This document shows positions 1 through 9,023 of a stretch of DNA of 64,000 bases, one piece after another. The notes under the pieces were generated by a model. It had not been told where the DNA came from, made no database searches, and saw only the letters and a list, made by a program, of their open reading frames with translations. Numbering within the stretch: the stretch's first letter is position 1; each line of letters begins with the position of its first letter. Position numbers and translations under genes: made by a program. Source of the DNA: Flavobacteriaceae bacterium LSUCC0859 (GTDB taxonomy: Bacteria; Bacteroidota; Bacteroidia; Flavobacteriales; Flavobacteriaceae); NCBI GenBank assembly GCA_022239325.1, contig JAKOGP010000001.1, positions 248,001-312,000 of the forward strand. Reading direction: 5' to 3'.

Positions 1-890
1 TTTTAGAGCAGTTTGGAAACAAACACCCTGAAGTACCAGTTTGCATTCGGATAAACCCTCATGTAATGGCAGGTGGTAATGCCAACATTTCTGTAGGGCA
101 TATTGACTCTAAATTTGGTATTAGCATACATCAAATTCCTCATATTTTGAGAATTGCAGCACTCACCAATATGAATATTAACGGGATTCACATGCATACA
201 GGGAGTGACATTTTAGATATAGAGGTGTTTTTATACGCTTCTGAAATCTTGTTCGAAACCGCTAAAAATTTTAAAAACCTGGACTTTATAGACTTTGGTA
301 GTGGTTTTAAAGTGCCTTACAAAGAAGGAGATATTGAAACAAACATTGAAGAATTGGGAGAAAAACTCTCAAAAAAGTTCAATTCCTTTTGTAAAACTTA
401 TGGAAAAGAACTCACTCTAGCCTTTGAACCTGGAAAATTTTTAGTGAGTGAAGCAGGCTCTTTTTTAGCCAAAGTTAATGTGGTAAAACAAACAACCTCT
501 ACCGTATTTGCTAGTATAGACAGTGGCTTTAACCACCTCATTAGACCCATGCTTTACGGGGCTAGCCATGGTATTACAAATATATCCAATCCAAACGGCA
601 GGGAGCGATTTTATTCTGTAGTGGGTTACATCTGTGAGACAGATACCTTTGCCACCAATAGAAAAATTGCAGAAATTACCGAAGGTGATGTGCTGAGATT
701 TAAAAATGCTGGAGCCTACTGCTTTACCATGGCAAGTAACTATAACTCTAGGTTTAGACCCGCGGAGGTCTTATGGCATGAAGGAAAAGCCATACTCATT
801 AGAGCGGCAGAAAATATGGACGATATTTTGAGGAATCAAATAGATGTCAAAGATCTGTTTGAGGCTAAACAAGCTGCAGAAGCTCAATAA
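1..890 (+). CDS. lysA: Diaminopimelate decarboxylase, 3' part (5' end outside window)
   Basis: The reading frame is open from base 3 to the stop at 888-890, giving 295 residues. Full-length family members are about 400, so roughly the first 100, including the PLP-binding lysine, lie upstream of the window. Visible group IV decarboxylase motifs are HIDSKFG, HMHTGSD, the phosphate-binding DFGSGF, EPGKFL, the active-site CETD (the equivalent of CESxD) and a C-terminal GAYCFTMASNYNSRFRP block. The enzyme decarboxylates meso-diaminopimelate to L-lysine in the cytoplasm, the last step of lysine synthesis. The ATG at 66 is internal, because motif-bearing sequence continues upstream of it. The last 75 bases are duplicated directly downstream (see the 816-965 repeat). 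Confidence 0.93.
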   Translation, partial: LEQFGNKHPEVPVCIRINPHVMAGGNANISVGHIDSKFGISIHQIPHILRIAALTNMNINGIHMHTGSDILDIEVFLYASEILFETAKNFKNLDFIDFGSGFKVPYKEGDIETNIEELGEKLSKKFNSFCKTYGKELTLAFEPGKFLVSEAGSFLAKVNVVKQTTSTVFASIDSGFNHLIRPMLYGASHGITNISNPNGRERFYSVVGYICETDTFATNRKIAEITEGDVLRFKNAGAYCFTMASNYNSRFRPAEVLWHEGKAILIRAAENMDDILRNQIDVKDLFEAKQAAEAQ

Positions 891-965
891 ATGGACACTA
901 TTCTAAAAAATCAAATAGATGTCAAAGATCTGTTTGAGGCTAAACAAGGGGTAAAAGTTCAATAA
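816..965 (+). repeat. Tandem 75-bp duplication of the lysA 3' end
   Basis: Bases 816-890 (last 24 codons and stop of lysA) are repeated immediately at 891-965, with no spacer. The second copy begins with ATG and ends with TAA in the same phase, and would encode 24 residues (MDTILKNQIDVKDLFEAKQ then GVKVQ). By hand count the copies differ at 11 of 75 positions, all near the two ends. The central 40 bases are identical. This looks like a remnant of a second lysA copy or a tail duplication kept similar in the middle. Whether the second copy is translated is unknown. Confidence 0.9.
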
Positions 966-996
966 TTAGTCTTATTTTTATAAAAACTTTATACCT

Positions 997-1503
997 ATGA
1001 GCATAAAGGATTTCTTTGTTTGTTTGTTTGTTATGTCTGTCTCAAGCCTTTGGGCGCAGGACATAACATGGATTTCCTTTGAAGAGGCTGTGGCTTTACA
1101 GTCTTCAGACGCCACTCCAAAAAAAATGTTCATAGATGTGTACACTGACTGGTGTGGTTGGTGTAAAAAAATGGACAAAGAAACCTTTCAAAATCCTGAG
1201 GTAGCTGCCTATATGACGGCACACTTTTATATGGTTAAACTGGACGGGGAAGGAAAAGATCCTATTCAATACAAGGGAACTACTTTCTCCTTTGTTCCCT
1301 CTGGAAGAAATGGCTATCACGAGCTTGCTGCCAGTCTCATGCAGGGACAACTGAGCTATCCAACAGTGGTGTTTTTAGACGAACAAATGAACCTTTTATC
1401 TCCTGTACCAGGCTACCAAACTGTAAAACCCTTTTTAAAAATAGCCCGTTTTTTTGGAGATGATATTTTTAAGACCACCTCTTGGGAAGACTATTCTAAA
1501 TAA
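997..1503 (+). CDS. Secreted thioredoxin-fold protein (thioredoxin_7/DUF255-like)
   Basis: A 168-residue protein with a short hydrophobic signal peptide (about residues 1-20, ending WAQ) and a redox motif WCGWCKKM near residues 52-59. That motif is typical of periplasmic thioredoxin-like proteins that reduce or isomerise disulfides. The following DKETFQNPEVAAYMTAHF block resembles the family in which a catalytic CxxC is followed by a conserved helix. The partner is unknown. The gene lies 31 bp after the lysA tail duplication and converges on guaB, with a shared terminator between them. Its signal-peptide codons contain a (TTTG)4 repeat. A second in-frame ATG at 1033 lies just after that repeat and would make a signal-less form. 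Confidence 0.82.
   Translation: MSIKDFFVCLFVMSVSSLWAQDITWISFEEAVALQSSDATPKKMFIDVYTDWCGWCKKMDKETFQNPEVAAYMTAHFYMVKLDGEGKDPIQYKGTTFSFVPSGRNGYHELAASLMQGQLSYPTVVFLDEQMNLLSPVPGYQTVKPFLKIARFFGDDIFKTTSWEDYSK
1015..1032 (+). repeat. TTTG tetranucleotide microsatellite inside a signal-peptide coding region
   Basis: Four uninterrupted TTTG units (1015-1030) plus TT lie within codons 7-12 of the thioredoxin-fold gene. Gain or loss of one unit would shift the reading frame inside the signal peptide, upstream of the in-frame ATG at 1033. Confidence 0.8.
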
Positions 1504-1526
1504 AAATTAATTCATATAAATTCCTC

Positions 1527-1560
1527 AAAAAAAAAGACGCCTCAAAGGCGTCTTTTTTTT
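1527..1560. terminator. Bidirectional intrinsic terminator
   Basis: An A-run and the stem AGACGCC/GGCGTCT, with a short TCAAA-type loop, are followed by a T-run. It sits between the converging thioredoxin-fold gene and guaB and can serve both strands. Confidence 0.9.
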
Positions 1561-1579
1561 ATGTGATAAAACTAAAAAA

Positions 1580-3052
1580 TTACCTGCTGTAGTTGGGTGA
1601 CTCTTTGGTAATAGTAACGTCGTGTGGGTGACTTTCATTAATACCAGATGCGGTAATTTTCACAAATCTAGCTTCCTCTTTTAAAGTAGCAATGTCTTTG
1701 GCACCACAGTAGCCCATTCCGGCTCTTAGACCACCAACAAATTGATGAATGCTCTCAAAAAGTTCTCCTTTATAAGGTACACGTCCCACAATTCCCTCTG
1801 GAACTAGTTTTTTAATATCGTCTTCTACATCTTGGAAATAACGGTCTTTACTTCCCTGTTTCATAGCCTCTACAGATCCCATTCCCCTATAAGATTTAAA
1901 TTTTCTACCCTCATAAATAATGGTTTCTCCAGGAGACTCTTTGGTACCTGCTAGTAGAGAACCTAGCATAACCGTGTCTGCACCCGCAGCAATGGCCTTT
2001 GGAATGTCTCCGGTGTAGCGAATACCACCATCTGCTATGACAGGTACACCGCTGCCCTTTATGGCTGCTGCTACTTCTAGAACCGCAGAAAACTGAGGGA
2101 AGCCAACACCTGCCACCACCCTAGTGGTACAAATAGAACCGGGTCCTATACCTACTTTAACAGCGTCTGCGCCCGCTGCAACCAAAAACTTGGCAGCTGC
2201 AGCTGTAGCTATATTACCAACAATAACCTCCAAATCTGGAAACTGTGCTTTTACCTGCTTTAAAATCTGAACCACCCCTTGGGTATGCCCGTGTGCTGTG
2301 TCTATCACCACAGCGTCTACACCTGCTTGCACCAGAGCAGCAGCACGATCTACAGCGTCTGGAGTAACTCCAAGGGCAGCAGCTACTCTAAGCCTTCCAT
2401 AGGCGTCTTTATTGGCTATGGGTTTTTGGGTGAGCTTGGTAATATCTCTAAAGGTAATGAGTCCCACGAGTTTTTGCTCTTTGTTCACCACTGGGAGTTT
2501 CTCAATTTTATTTTGCTGTAAAATGTCTTCTGCCTGCGATAAAGAAGTTCCTTCACTCACGGTTACTAAATTACCAGAGGTCATGACTTCTGAGATGGGT
2601 CTGGCATTGTTCTTTTCAAAACGCAGGTCTCTATTGGTCACAATTCCCAACAATTTATGGTCTTTGTCTACAATAGGAATGCCTCCAATACTGTACTCCC
2701 GCATGCTCTCTTTGGCGTCTTGAACTGTGGCACTCAAAGGGAGGGTTACAGGATCTATAATCATACCACTTTCTGCACGCTTTACTTTTCTCACTTTGAG
2801 TGCTTGCTGCTCAATAGTCATATTCTTGTGCAGTACTCCAATGCCGCCCTCTCTGGCTATAGCAATAGCCATTCTAGACTCTGTTACCGTGTCCATAGCA
2901 GCAGAAACAATGGGAACATTGATGGAGATATTTCTAGTAAATTTTGATTGAATACTAACCTCTCTGGGAAGTACTTCTGAGAAAGCTGGAATTAGAAGTA
3001 CGTCGTCATATGTGAGACCCTCTCCTACAATTTTATCAAGATGTGCTTGCAT
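1580..3052 (-). CDS. guaB: IMP dehydrogenase
   Basis: A 490-residue enzyme that oxidises IMP to XMP with NAD+, the committed step of GMP synthesis, in the cytoplasm. The TIM barrel starts with [11 protein letters not shown]. It is interrupted at about residues 95-205 by two CBS domains (the usual adenine-nucleotide-sensing pair). It then carries the catalytic loop [11 protein letters not shown] with the nucleophilic cysteine, the DGGI phosphate site and the YRGMGS flap. The length is standard for the bacterial enzyme. The gene stands alone between a bidirectional terminator and a divergent TonB receptor gene. A good -7 box lies 24 bp upstream of the ATG. Confidence 0.97.
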   Translation of the reverse strand: MQAHLDKIVGEGLTYDDVLLIPAFSEVLPREVSIQSKFTRNISINVPIVSAAMDTVTESRMAIAIAREGGIGVLHKNMTIEQQALKVRKVKRAESGMIIDPVTLPLSATVQDAKESMREYSIGGIPIVDKDHKLLGIVTNRDLRFEKNNARPISEVMTSGNLVTVSEGTSLSQAEDILQQNKIEKLPVVNKEQKLVGLITFRDITKLTQKPIANKDAYGRLRVAAALGVTPDAVDRAAALVQAGVDAVVIDTAHGHTQGVVQILKQVKAQFPDLEVIVGNIATAAAAKFLVAAGADAVKVGIGPGSICTTRVVAGVGFPQFSAVLEVAAAIKGSGVPVIADGGIRYTGDIPKAIAAGADTVMLGSLLAGTKESPGETIIYEGRKFKSYRGMGSVEAMKQGSKDRYFQDVEDDIKKLVPEGIVGRVPYKGELFESIHQFVGGLRAGMGYCGAKDIATLKEEARFVKITASGINESHPHDVTITKESPNYSR

Positions 3053-3075
3053 GGCAATTAGAGTTTAATTGCGTG

Positions 3076-3083
3076 CAAATATA
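3076..3083 (-). promoter_or_regulatory. Candidate guaB promoter (-7 box)
   Basis: On the minus strand the sequence reads TATATTTG, a perfect match to the Bacteroidota -7 box TAnnTTTG, 24 bp before the guaB ATG. No TTTG is present 19 bp upstream, so only half of the promoter is supported. Confidence 0.45.
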
Positions 3084-3200
3084 CTTATTTTATTTGGATT
3101 TATCCTGATATTATCTCACAATTAGCCTGTTGATTTTGAAGTACTTAAAATAGAGTTGCAAGAAGTCTTAAAAATTTATTTTTATTTATTCTAAATAAGC

Positions 3201-3231
3201 TTTGTAGTTTTCATGTTCAGATGTATATTTG
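3201..3231 (+). promoter_or_regulatory. Promoter of the TonB-dependent receptor gene
   Basis: TTTG at 3201-3204, a spacer of exactly 19 bases, and TATATTTG at 3224-3231. This is a full match to the Bacteroidota primary-sigma consensus TTTG-N19-TAnnTTTG. The start codon follows 34 bp later. Confidence 0.8.
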
Positions 3232-3264
3232 CGTCATTATTTTTAATAAGTCTAAATAAAATAC

Positions 3265-5487
3265 ATGAAGCCTTCGCATTTTTTCATCCTAATTATAGCT
3301 AGCATTAGCCAGCTACTAAGTGCACAAAGCACTACAAAAACAAAGCAAGACAGCACCCAACAGCTTAAAGAGGTAGTGGTTTCTGCCCACCAATTATTTG
3401 GCAGCAAGTTTAAAGCCAAAAACAGAACGGGGGCTGCGTATTATATGGACACCAAAGAGCTACAGAAATTTAATATCACAGATGTGAACAGAGCGTTAAA
3501 AGCAGTTCCAGGAGTTTCTGTATACGAAGAAGACGGAATGGGGCTCCGACCCAATATTAGTTTGAGAGGAAGTTCTCCAGAGCGTTCTGCAAAGATCACT
3601 CTCATGGAAGATGGCGTGCTTATAGCCCCTGCACCTTATAGTGCCTCTGCTGCATACTATTTCCCTACCATAGCTAGAATGCAGGCCGTGGAGATCCTAA
3701 AAGGGAGTAGTCAAATTCAGTACGGCCCTTACACTACAGGAGGGGCTATAAATATGGTCTCTTCTCAGATCCCGACAAGCTCTCAGACCTCCATACTCGC
3801 ACAATATGGCACCTATAACAGCGAACTATACAGGCTACTTCACGGAAACACTTTTGGTAAACTGGGCTATGTTGTAGACTATACCAGATATGGCTCCAAT
3901 GGATTTAAAGACCTTCCTAGTGGCGCCAACACTGGCTTTGACAAACAGGACTTTGTGGGAAAGCTTTCTTATGACTTCAATGCCTTTGGCGTGTCTCAAA
4001 CCCTACAAGCAAAATATCAGTACTCAGATGAAACGTCTAACGAAACTTATGTAGGACTCACAGATACAGATTTTAAAGCGAATCCTTTTGAAAGGTATGC
4101 GGGTTCCGAAAAAGACCAAATGAATACCTTACACAGACAGTATATGCTTACCCATAGCTTTAACTTCTCCCCCTATCTGTCCTGGACCACTACGGCCTAT
4201 CAGAATGAATTTGGCAGAAACTGGTACAAACTCAATAATGTGGGCACCGAAAATGGAAAATTTTCGTTGGGTGGTATTTTTACAGACCCTACTACCTATG
4301 CAGAGGAGCTGGCTGTTATTAAGGGAACAAGCAATCAATCAGATGCTCTATTATATGTGAAAGCCAATAACAGACAATACCTATCTAAAGGAGTACAAAC
4401 CAAACTAGACATCCATTGGAGCAGCGGAGAAAGCTTTCATGACATGGAATTGGGGGCTAGATGGCACTATGACGAGGAAGACAGGTTCCAGTGGGTAGAC
4501 CAATATATAATAAACGCCAATGGCATGCAACTTAGCGAAAAAGGCACCCCAGGTACGGACGCCAATAGAATTGCAAGTGCCCAAGCTTTTTCCAGCTATG
4601 CATTGTATAAACTAACCTATAAAAACCTCACCCTAAGCCCTGGTATTAGATATGAAAACATGGACCTAGCTAGAGTAGACTATGGAAAATCTGATGTAAC
4701 AAGATCTGGCTCTGATGTGAGTGAGCGCAGCAATAATTTAGATGTTTTTATTCCTGGTATTGGTTTTCAATATAAAATGAATCAAGCTTCCATATTTGGT
4801 GGAATACACAAAGGATTTGCACCTCCAGGTTCTGTAGCTGGTCAAAAAGCAGAGGAAAGCATTAATTCAGAGTTGGGTCTTAGATTTTCCTATGCAGGTA
4901 TAGCAGGAGAGATTGTAGGATATAGAAATGATTACAGCAATTTATTGGGCAGTGATTTTGCAGCCACAGGAGGTACTGGAAATTTAGATTTATTTAATGC
5001 TGGTGAGGTTTTGGTTCAGGGGCTTGAGCTCTTGTTAAACTATGATCTTTTACAAAACAAAGCCGGACAAAGTTTCCCTATTAGTTTTGGATATACCCTA
5101 ACAGATTCTGAATTTTTAAATGATTTTAATGCTAATGACGGTTTGTGGGGAACTGTTTCTATTGGAGATGAAATGCCGTATATTGCCAAGCATCAATGGC
5201 ATTTAGGCTTTGGTTATGAGCGCGCTAAATGGGCCTTTAATAGCCAGATAAGATATATGGGGGCTATTCGCACTCAGGCCGGACAAGGTCTTATCCCAGC
5301 TGCAAATAAAATTGACGCCAATACTGTGGTAGACGCCAGTGTGCAGTACCAACTGCAATCTAATCTAAGACTACAACTCAATATTATAAATGGACTAGAC
5401 GCCACATACGCTAGCTCACGAGTACCTTACGGACTTAGACCTGGACATCCCTTTGGAATGAATATAGGTTTGAGATACGGATTCTAA
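3265..5487 (+). CDS. TonB-dependent outer-membrane receptor, FecA-like
   Basis: A 740-residue receptor with a signal peptide (residues 1-20, cleaved after LSAQ). It has no N-terminal carboxypeptidase-like domain. A TonB-box-like stretch (LKEVVVSA, about 34-41) is followed by a plug domain (NITDVNRALKAVPGVSV, then SLRGSSPERSAKITLMEDG and EILKGSSQIQYGP) and a 22-strand-type barrel ending in a C-terminal phenylalanine (LRYGF). The plug is closest in character to ferric dicitrate/siderophore receptors such as FecA, so import of a ferric chelate is the likeliest role, but the substrate cannot be read from sequence. No FecR/FecI pair is adjacent. It has its own full promoter and a strong terminator, so it is probably monocistronic. 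Confidence 0.9.
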   Translation: MKPSHFFILIIASISQLLSAQSTTKTKQDSTQQLKEVVVSAHQLFGSKFKAKNRTGAAYYMDTKELQKFNITDVNRALKAVPGVSVYEEDGMGLRPNISLRGSSPERSAKITLMEDGVLIAPAPYSASAAYYFPTIARMQAVEILKGSSQIQYGPYTTGGAINMVSSQIPTSSQTSILAQYGTYNSELYRLLHGNTFGKLGYVVDYTRYGSNGFKDLPSGANTGFDKQDFVGKLSYDFNAFGVSQTLQAKYQYSDETSNETYVGLTDTDFKANPFERYAGSEKDQMNTLHRQYMLTHSFNFSPYLSWTTTAYQNEFGRNWYKLNNVGTENGKFSLGGIFTDPTTYAEELAVIKGTSNQSDALLYVKANNRQYLSKGVQTKLDIHWSSGESFHDMELGARWHYDEEDRFQWVDQYIINANGMQLSEKGTPGTDANRIASAQAFSSYALYKLTYKNLTLSPGIRYENMDLARVDYGKSDVTRSGSDVSERSNNLDVFIPGIGFQYKMNQASIFGGIHKGFAPPGSVAGQKAEESINSELGLRFSYAGIAGEIVGYRNDYSNLLGSDFAATGGTGNLDLFNAGEVLVQGLELLLNYDLLQNKAGQSFPISFGYTLTDSEFLNDFNANDGLWGTVSIGDEMPYIAKHQWHLGFGYERAKWAFNSQIRYMGAIRTQAGQGLIPAANKIDANTVVDASVQYQLQSNLRLQLNIINGLDATYASSRVPYGLRPGHPFGMNIGLRYGF

Positions 5488-5504
5488 ATCTAAAACAGTC
5501 TTAA

Positions 5505-5536
5505 CAAAAAAGCCCCTGTATATAAGGGGCTTTTTT
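5505..5536. terminator. Bidirectional intrinsic terminator
   Basis: The stem AAAAAAGCCCC/GGGGCTTTTTT with a 9-base loop lies between the TonB receptor gene and the converging HMG-CoA-lyase-like gene. The stop codon of the latter begins inside the T-run. Confidence 0.9.
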
Positions 5537-6401
5537 AATGGTATTTTTGGAAGATGGCAGAGGCTTTATTATGCGCCGCCTCAAAAGCCATCCATCGCAC
5601 CCTGTGTTCAATCTTTTGGCTGCTAAAATAGGAGAGCATTTTTTCTGTAGGCATGTTTCCAGTTAGGGCATCGGCTGCCATTGGGCAGCCTCCAAAACCT
5701 TGAATAGCACCGTCAAATCTCCTACATCCCGCTAGGTAGGCCGTGTGAATTTTATCTCTCCACTCTTGAGGTTTACAGTGTAAATGGGCCCCAAATTCTA
5801 TATTTGAATAGGCAGGAACCAAGCTTTCAAATAAAGCTTTAATATCGGTAGTGTGTGCACTTCCAACAGTGTCTGAAAGGGAGAGTATCTCCACACCCAT
5901 AGCCGCTAAACGCGCTGTCCATTCCTGGACAATTTCTGTACTCCAGGGGTCTCCATAAGGATTTCCAAACCCCATTGAAAGGTAAACCACCACTTTTTTA
6001 TGGGATTGATCTGCTAGGTTTAAAATCTCTGATAACACTTTTATGGCCTGGGAAATGGTGCTGTGGGTGTTCCTCATTTGAAAGTTTTCAGAAATGGAAA
6101 AAGGATAGCCTAGAAAATCAATTTCCGGATGAGAACAGGCTGCCATGGCACCCCTCACATTGGCCACAATAGCTAAAAGTTTTGTTGGGGTCTGAGAGAG
6201 ATCTAATCTCTCTAACACCGCTGCAGTGTCTGCCATTTGAGGAATGGCTTTGGGAGACACAAAACTTCCAAAATCTAAGCTGTGAAAATTACAATTTAAA
6301 AGAGACTGCAAATAGAGCACCTTCTCCTGAGTTGGGATAAAGGTTTTAATTCCTTGCATGGCGTCCCGGGGACACTCAATGATTTTAACAGCTGGATCCA
6401 T
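5535..6401 (-). CDS. mvaB: Hydroxymethylglutaryl-CoA lyase-like protein
   Basis: A 288-residue member of the HMGL/DRE-TIM metallolyase superfamily. Residues 11-16 (PRDAMQ) match the PRDGLQ active-site strand. Residues 46-58 (SFVSPKAIPQMAD), SLSDTVG (174-180), HLH (206-208) and GGCP with Cys239 match the metal and catalytic motifs of HMG-CoA lyase. That enzyme cleaves HMG-CoA to acetyl-CoA and acetoacetate in leucine degradation. The substitution of PRDGLQ by PRDAMQ is slightly unusual. The related pyruvate carboxyltransferases share the fold, so the substrate is an inference. It is the last gene of a minus-strand run with a LysE exporter and pyrD. Confidence 0.8.
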   Translation of the reverse strand: MDPAVKIIECPRDAMQGIKTFIPTQEKVLYLQSLLNCNFHSLDFGSFVSPKAIPQMADTAAVLERLDLSQTPTKLLAIVANVRGAMAACSHPEIDFLGYPFSISENFQMRNTHSTISQAIKVLSEILNLADQSHKKVVVYLSMGFGNPYGDPWSTEIVQEWTARLAAMGVEILSLSDTVGSAHTTDIKALFESLVPAYSNIEFGAHLHCKPQEWRDKIHTAYLAGCRRFDGAIQGFGGCPMAADALTGNMPTEKMLSYFSSQKIEHRVRWMAFEAAHNKASAIFQKYH

Positions 6402-6433
6402 AGTGCGTTATCGCTAGCTAAAATACAAATAAT

Positions 6434-7057
6434 TTAGGGGAGCAAAAGGAAAACTCCTATGGTAGCAAACAACAAAATTTGTGCCCAATGGAGGTAGTTT
6501 AAAAAAACACTATGGCGGTCTAGGTTTCTAAAAAGAGTAGAAGCCATAACTGCAATTCCCGAAAACACAAGTGTAGAAACTAAAATAAAAACCAAACCCG
6601 AGGCATAGAACTGCAGGTAGGTTTCAGTACCCGGCAAAAACAAAAAACCCGGAAAAAAAGATAAAAAAAACAAGCTTACCTTGGGGTTTAAAAGGTTCAT
6701 AAGCAGCCCTTGCAAGTAGAGGGAAGCCCCGGGCTTTTCTGCCACAGCTGTAGACGAAAGTGTTTGAGGCGCTCCAGACCTCAACAGACTCACTGCCAGA
6801 TAAAAAAGGTATAAAGCACCAGCAGTCTTAATCCCTATAAATAAAGAGGGATATTCTTTAAGTACAACAGAAAAACCAAATGCAAGGAAACTGGTGTGTA
6901 TGAGACATCCAGACATGAGCCCTAAAATAACCATAAAGGCCTTTTTAAATCCATACTGAACCGATTGCAGGCCAACGTAAATATTGTCAGGGCCAGGAGA
7001 AATGGCTAAGACCGCAACAGCTGCAGAAAAAGTAAATAATATTTGATAGTCAATCAA
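6434..7057 (-). CDS. LysE/RhtB-family amino-acid exporter
   Basis: A 207-residue inner-membrane protein with about six hydrophobic segments. The family hallmark is the N-terminal SPGPDNIYVGLQSVQYGFKKA block (residues about 21-41), followed by GLMSGCLIHT. A NLLNPKVSLFF motif near residue 120 is also typical of LysE/RhtB exporters, which expel amino acids or related small molecules by proton exchange. The substrate is not predictable. It lies 32 bp upstream of the HMG-CoA-lyase-like gene and 29 bp downstream of pyrD on the same strand, so co-transcription is likely. Confidence 0.9.
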   Translation of the reverse strand: MIDYQILFTFSAAVAVLAISPGPDNIYVGLQSVQYGFKKAFMVILGLMSGCLIHTSFLAFGFSVVLKEYPSLFIGIKTAGALYLFYLAVSLLRSGAPQTLSSTAVAEKPGASLYLQGLLMNLLNPKVSLFFLSFFPGFLFLPGTETYLQFYASGLVFILVSTLVFSGIAVMASTLFRNLDRHSVFLNYLHWAQILLFATIGVFLLLP

Positions 7058-7086
7058 AATGACCCAATTATAGCTTAGAAAATAGC

Positions 7087-8130
7087 TTATGTAGCTTGTT
7101 TAACCAGAGCTTTGTTAATGTCCTTTATTAAAGCTGGACCCTCGTATACGAAACCGGTCCACAACTGAACCAAAGAGGCACCCGCATTTAATTTTTCTAG
7201 CGCGTCTTCAGCAGAATGAATCCCTCCTACTCCAATAATAGGAAAGGCTCCTTTGCTATTTTCAAAGAGAAAGCGAATTACTTGAGTACTTCTATCTCTA
7301 ACAGGCCTACCACTCAAACCTCCCGCCTGAGCTGTGAGATTTTCATTAGAGGCCAAACCTTCCCTGCTTAGGGTGGTATTGGAAGCAATCACACCATCTA
7401 TATTTGTAGCAGAAACAATCTCAATAATATCTAGGAGTTGGTTGTCTGTGAGGTCTGGTGCAATTTTAAGAAGCAATGGCCTGTTCGCCAGCTCAGGCTG
7501 GGCCAGCTGCAAGATCGCTTTTCGCTCCATGAGACGGTGAAGCAATTCCATAAGCGGTTTTTTCTCTTGTAAGGCTCTGAGTCCCGGAGTGTTTGGAGAG
7601 CTTACGTTCACTACAAAATAGTCTACTGAAGAAAATAAGGCTTCCAAACAAATCAGATAATCCGAAGTGGCTTGGTCATTGGGGGTGTGCTTATTCTTCC
7701 CAATGTTTCCCCCTATAAGCACCTTATGGGGCTTTTTTAAGGCTTTAACTGCCTGGTGTACGCCATGGTTATTAAAGCCCATTCTATTAATAATACCCTG
7801 GTCTTTTTTGAGTCTAAACAATCGTTTTTTGGGGTTTCCATCTTGTGGCTTTGGAGTAAGAGTACCAATCTCTACAAAACCAAAACCAAAGTCCGATAGT
7901 TCATTGTACAGCGCTGCATTTTTATCAAATCCTGCTGCCAATCCTACTGGATTTTTAAATTTTAAACCAAAGACTTCTCGTTCTAAACTCGGGTGCTCCA
8001 GCTGGTACATGGCCCTGATGAGTGGCCCCAAACCAAGCTTTCCCATAAACTTTATGACTGCAAACGAAAAGTGATGTATTGCTTCTGGGTCAAAGAGAAA
8101 AAACAAAGGTCTGAGGAACTTTTTATACAT
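7087..8130 (-). CDS. pyrD: Dihydroorotate dehydrogenase (quinone), class 2
   Basis: A 347-residue membrane-associated flavoenzyme that oxidises dihydroorotate to orotate with quinone, step four of pyrimidine synthesis. The N-terminal amphipathic extension ([22 protein letters not shown]) is the class 2 membrane and quinone-binding tunnel. It is followed by [10 protein letters not shown], the [10 protein letters not shown] strand, INRMGFNN, the catalytic serine region [12 protein letters not shown] and the FMN-phosphate loop GVGGI. The length is normal. It heads the minus-strand run pyrD-lysE-mvaB. A second pyrimidine gene, pyrF, lies about 27 kb away. Confidence 0.97.
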   Translation of the reverse strand: MYKKFLRPLFFLFDPEAIHHFSFAVIKFMGKLGLGPLIRAMYQLEHPSLEREVFGLKFKNPVGLAAGFDKNAALYNELSDFGFGFVEIGTLTPKPQDGNPKKRLFRLKKDQGIINRMGFNNHGVHQAVKALKKPHKVLIGGNIGKNKHTPNDQATSDYLICLEALFSSVDYFVVNVSSPNTPGLRALQEKKPLMELLHRLMERKAILQLAQPELANRPLLLKIAPDLTDNQLLDIIEIVSATNIDGVIASNTTLSREGLASNENLTAQAGGLSGRPVRDRSTQVIRFLFENSKGAFPIIGVGGIHSAEDALEKLNAGASLVQLWTGFVYEGPALIKDINKALVKQAT

Positions 8131-8161
8131 AGTGGGCAGAAAATTTCAAAAAAAAGGACAT

Positions 8162-8190
8162 AAAAAAGGCCTGTTTAACAGGCCCTTTAA
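8162..8190 (-). terminator. Intrinsic terminator after yajC
   Basis: The inverted repeat GGCCTG/CAGGCC (8168-8173 and 8179-8184, loop TTTAA) is followed on the minus strand by a run of T. It closes the nusB-DUF1573-yajC run before the pyrD promoter region. Confidence 0.85.
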
Positions 8191-8200
8191 ATGCATTGTA

Positions 8201-8485
8201 TTATTTAGCATGTGCTTGCAGCTTTTTGCTCATCTCCATAGAAATAGCAGAAACGTCAAACTTTATTTTACCAGCCATAGTTTCTATCACACAGCTTTGG
8301 TCTTTCTCGTTAAGCTCTACCACCTTGCCGTGCATACCACTTTTCGTGATCACTTTATCTCCTTTAGCCAAGGCAGATGCAAATTTTTTTTCTTCCTTTT
8401 GGCGTTTCATCTGCGGACGTATCATAAAGAAATATCCTACGACAATAATGAGAAAAAGGGGTAAAAATTGGTTTAATGCTTCCAT
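8201..8485 (-). CDS. yajC: Preprotein translocase accessory subunit YajC
   Basis: A 94-residue protein with one N-terminal transmembrane helix (about residues 5-22, FLPLFLIIVVGYFFMI) and the family signature RPQMKRQKEEKKF. A small beta domain follows (GDKVITKSGMHGKVVELNEK). YajC associates with SecDF in the inner membrane and assists the Sec translocon. It sits 24 bp after a DUF1573 gene that follows nusB, a gene order I recall as common in Flavobacteriia. Confidence 0.95.
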   Translation of the reverse strand: MEALNQFLPLFLIIVVGYFFMIRPQMKRQKEEKKFASALAKGDKVITKSGMHGKVVELNEKDQSCVIETMAGKIKFDVSAISMEMSKKLQAHAK

Positions 8486-8509
8486 AAAAAAGTAATTCTT
8501 GGTAGGTTG

Positions 8510-8983
8510 TTAGTTAGTAGGTATTGCAGGACCGTTAGCAGCTAAAACAAAAGCTTGAATTTTAAGCATTTCTGTTCCATTGGCGGTATTGGCCTGCACA
8601 TTAATAGTCTTTGTTACCTGGTTCTGGCCAGATCCATTAAATTTCACAACTAATTTCCCAGACTCCCCTGGTGCAATGGGTGTATTTTTAGGATACTCTG
8701 GAATGGTGCAACCACAACTAGAAGTTGCATTGGTTATAATTAGAGGCGCGTCACCTGTATTTGTGAAGGTAAAAATAGTCTCCTGAGGCGTACCCTGAGC
8801 AATCTGACCAAAGTCATGAAATGTTTTATCAAAACTCATAATGGGTACTTTTTTTGCAGCCTGATCTCTTTCGGTAGCCATTTCTACCTGATTGTTATCT
8901 ATTTTTTCTGTGGCTTTTTTCTCTTTACAAGAAAACACGGTCAATGATAAAAAAGCCGTCGCTATTACAATTGTTTTTTTCAT
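8510..8983 (-). CDS. DUF1573 lipoprotein
   Basis: A 157-residue protein with a lipoprotein signal peptide (lipobox TVFSC, Cys19) followed by a charged linker. A DUF1573 immunoglobulin-like domain covers about residues 47-150 and is recognisable from FDKTFHDFGQIAQG, FTFTNTGDAPLIITNATSSCGCT and the later IAPGESGKLVVKFN. The family is widespread in Bacteroidota and has no established biochemical role. The CGC motif in the domain is characteristic. It lies between nusB and yajC on the same strand. Confidence 0.88.
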   Translation of the reverse strand: MKKTIVIATAFLSLTVFSCKEKKATEKIDNNQVEMATERDQAAKKVPIMSFDKTFHDFGQIAQGTPQETIFTFTNTGDAPLIITNATSSCGCTIPEYPKNTPIAPGESGKLVVKFNGSGQNQVTKTINVQANTANGTEMLKIQAFVLAANGPAIPTN

Positions 8984-9023
8984 GAGTTATTTTTTTAAAT
9001 TTTAAGATACGAATATAATTAAA

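Noticed and set aside
2279-2951. Three overlapping plus-strand open frames opposite guaB
   Set aside because: They are shadows of the guaB coding pattern. guaB is full-length with all motifs.
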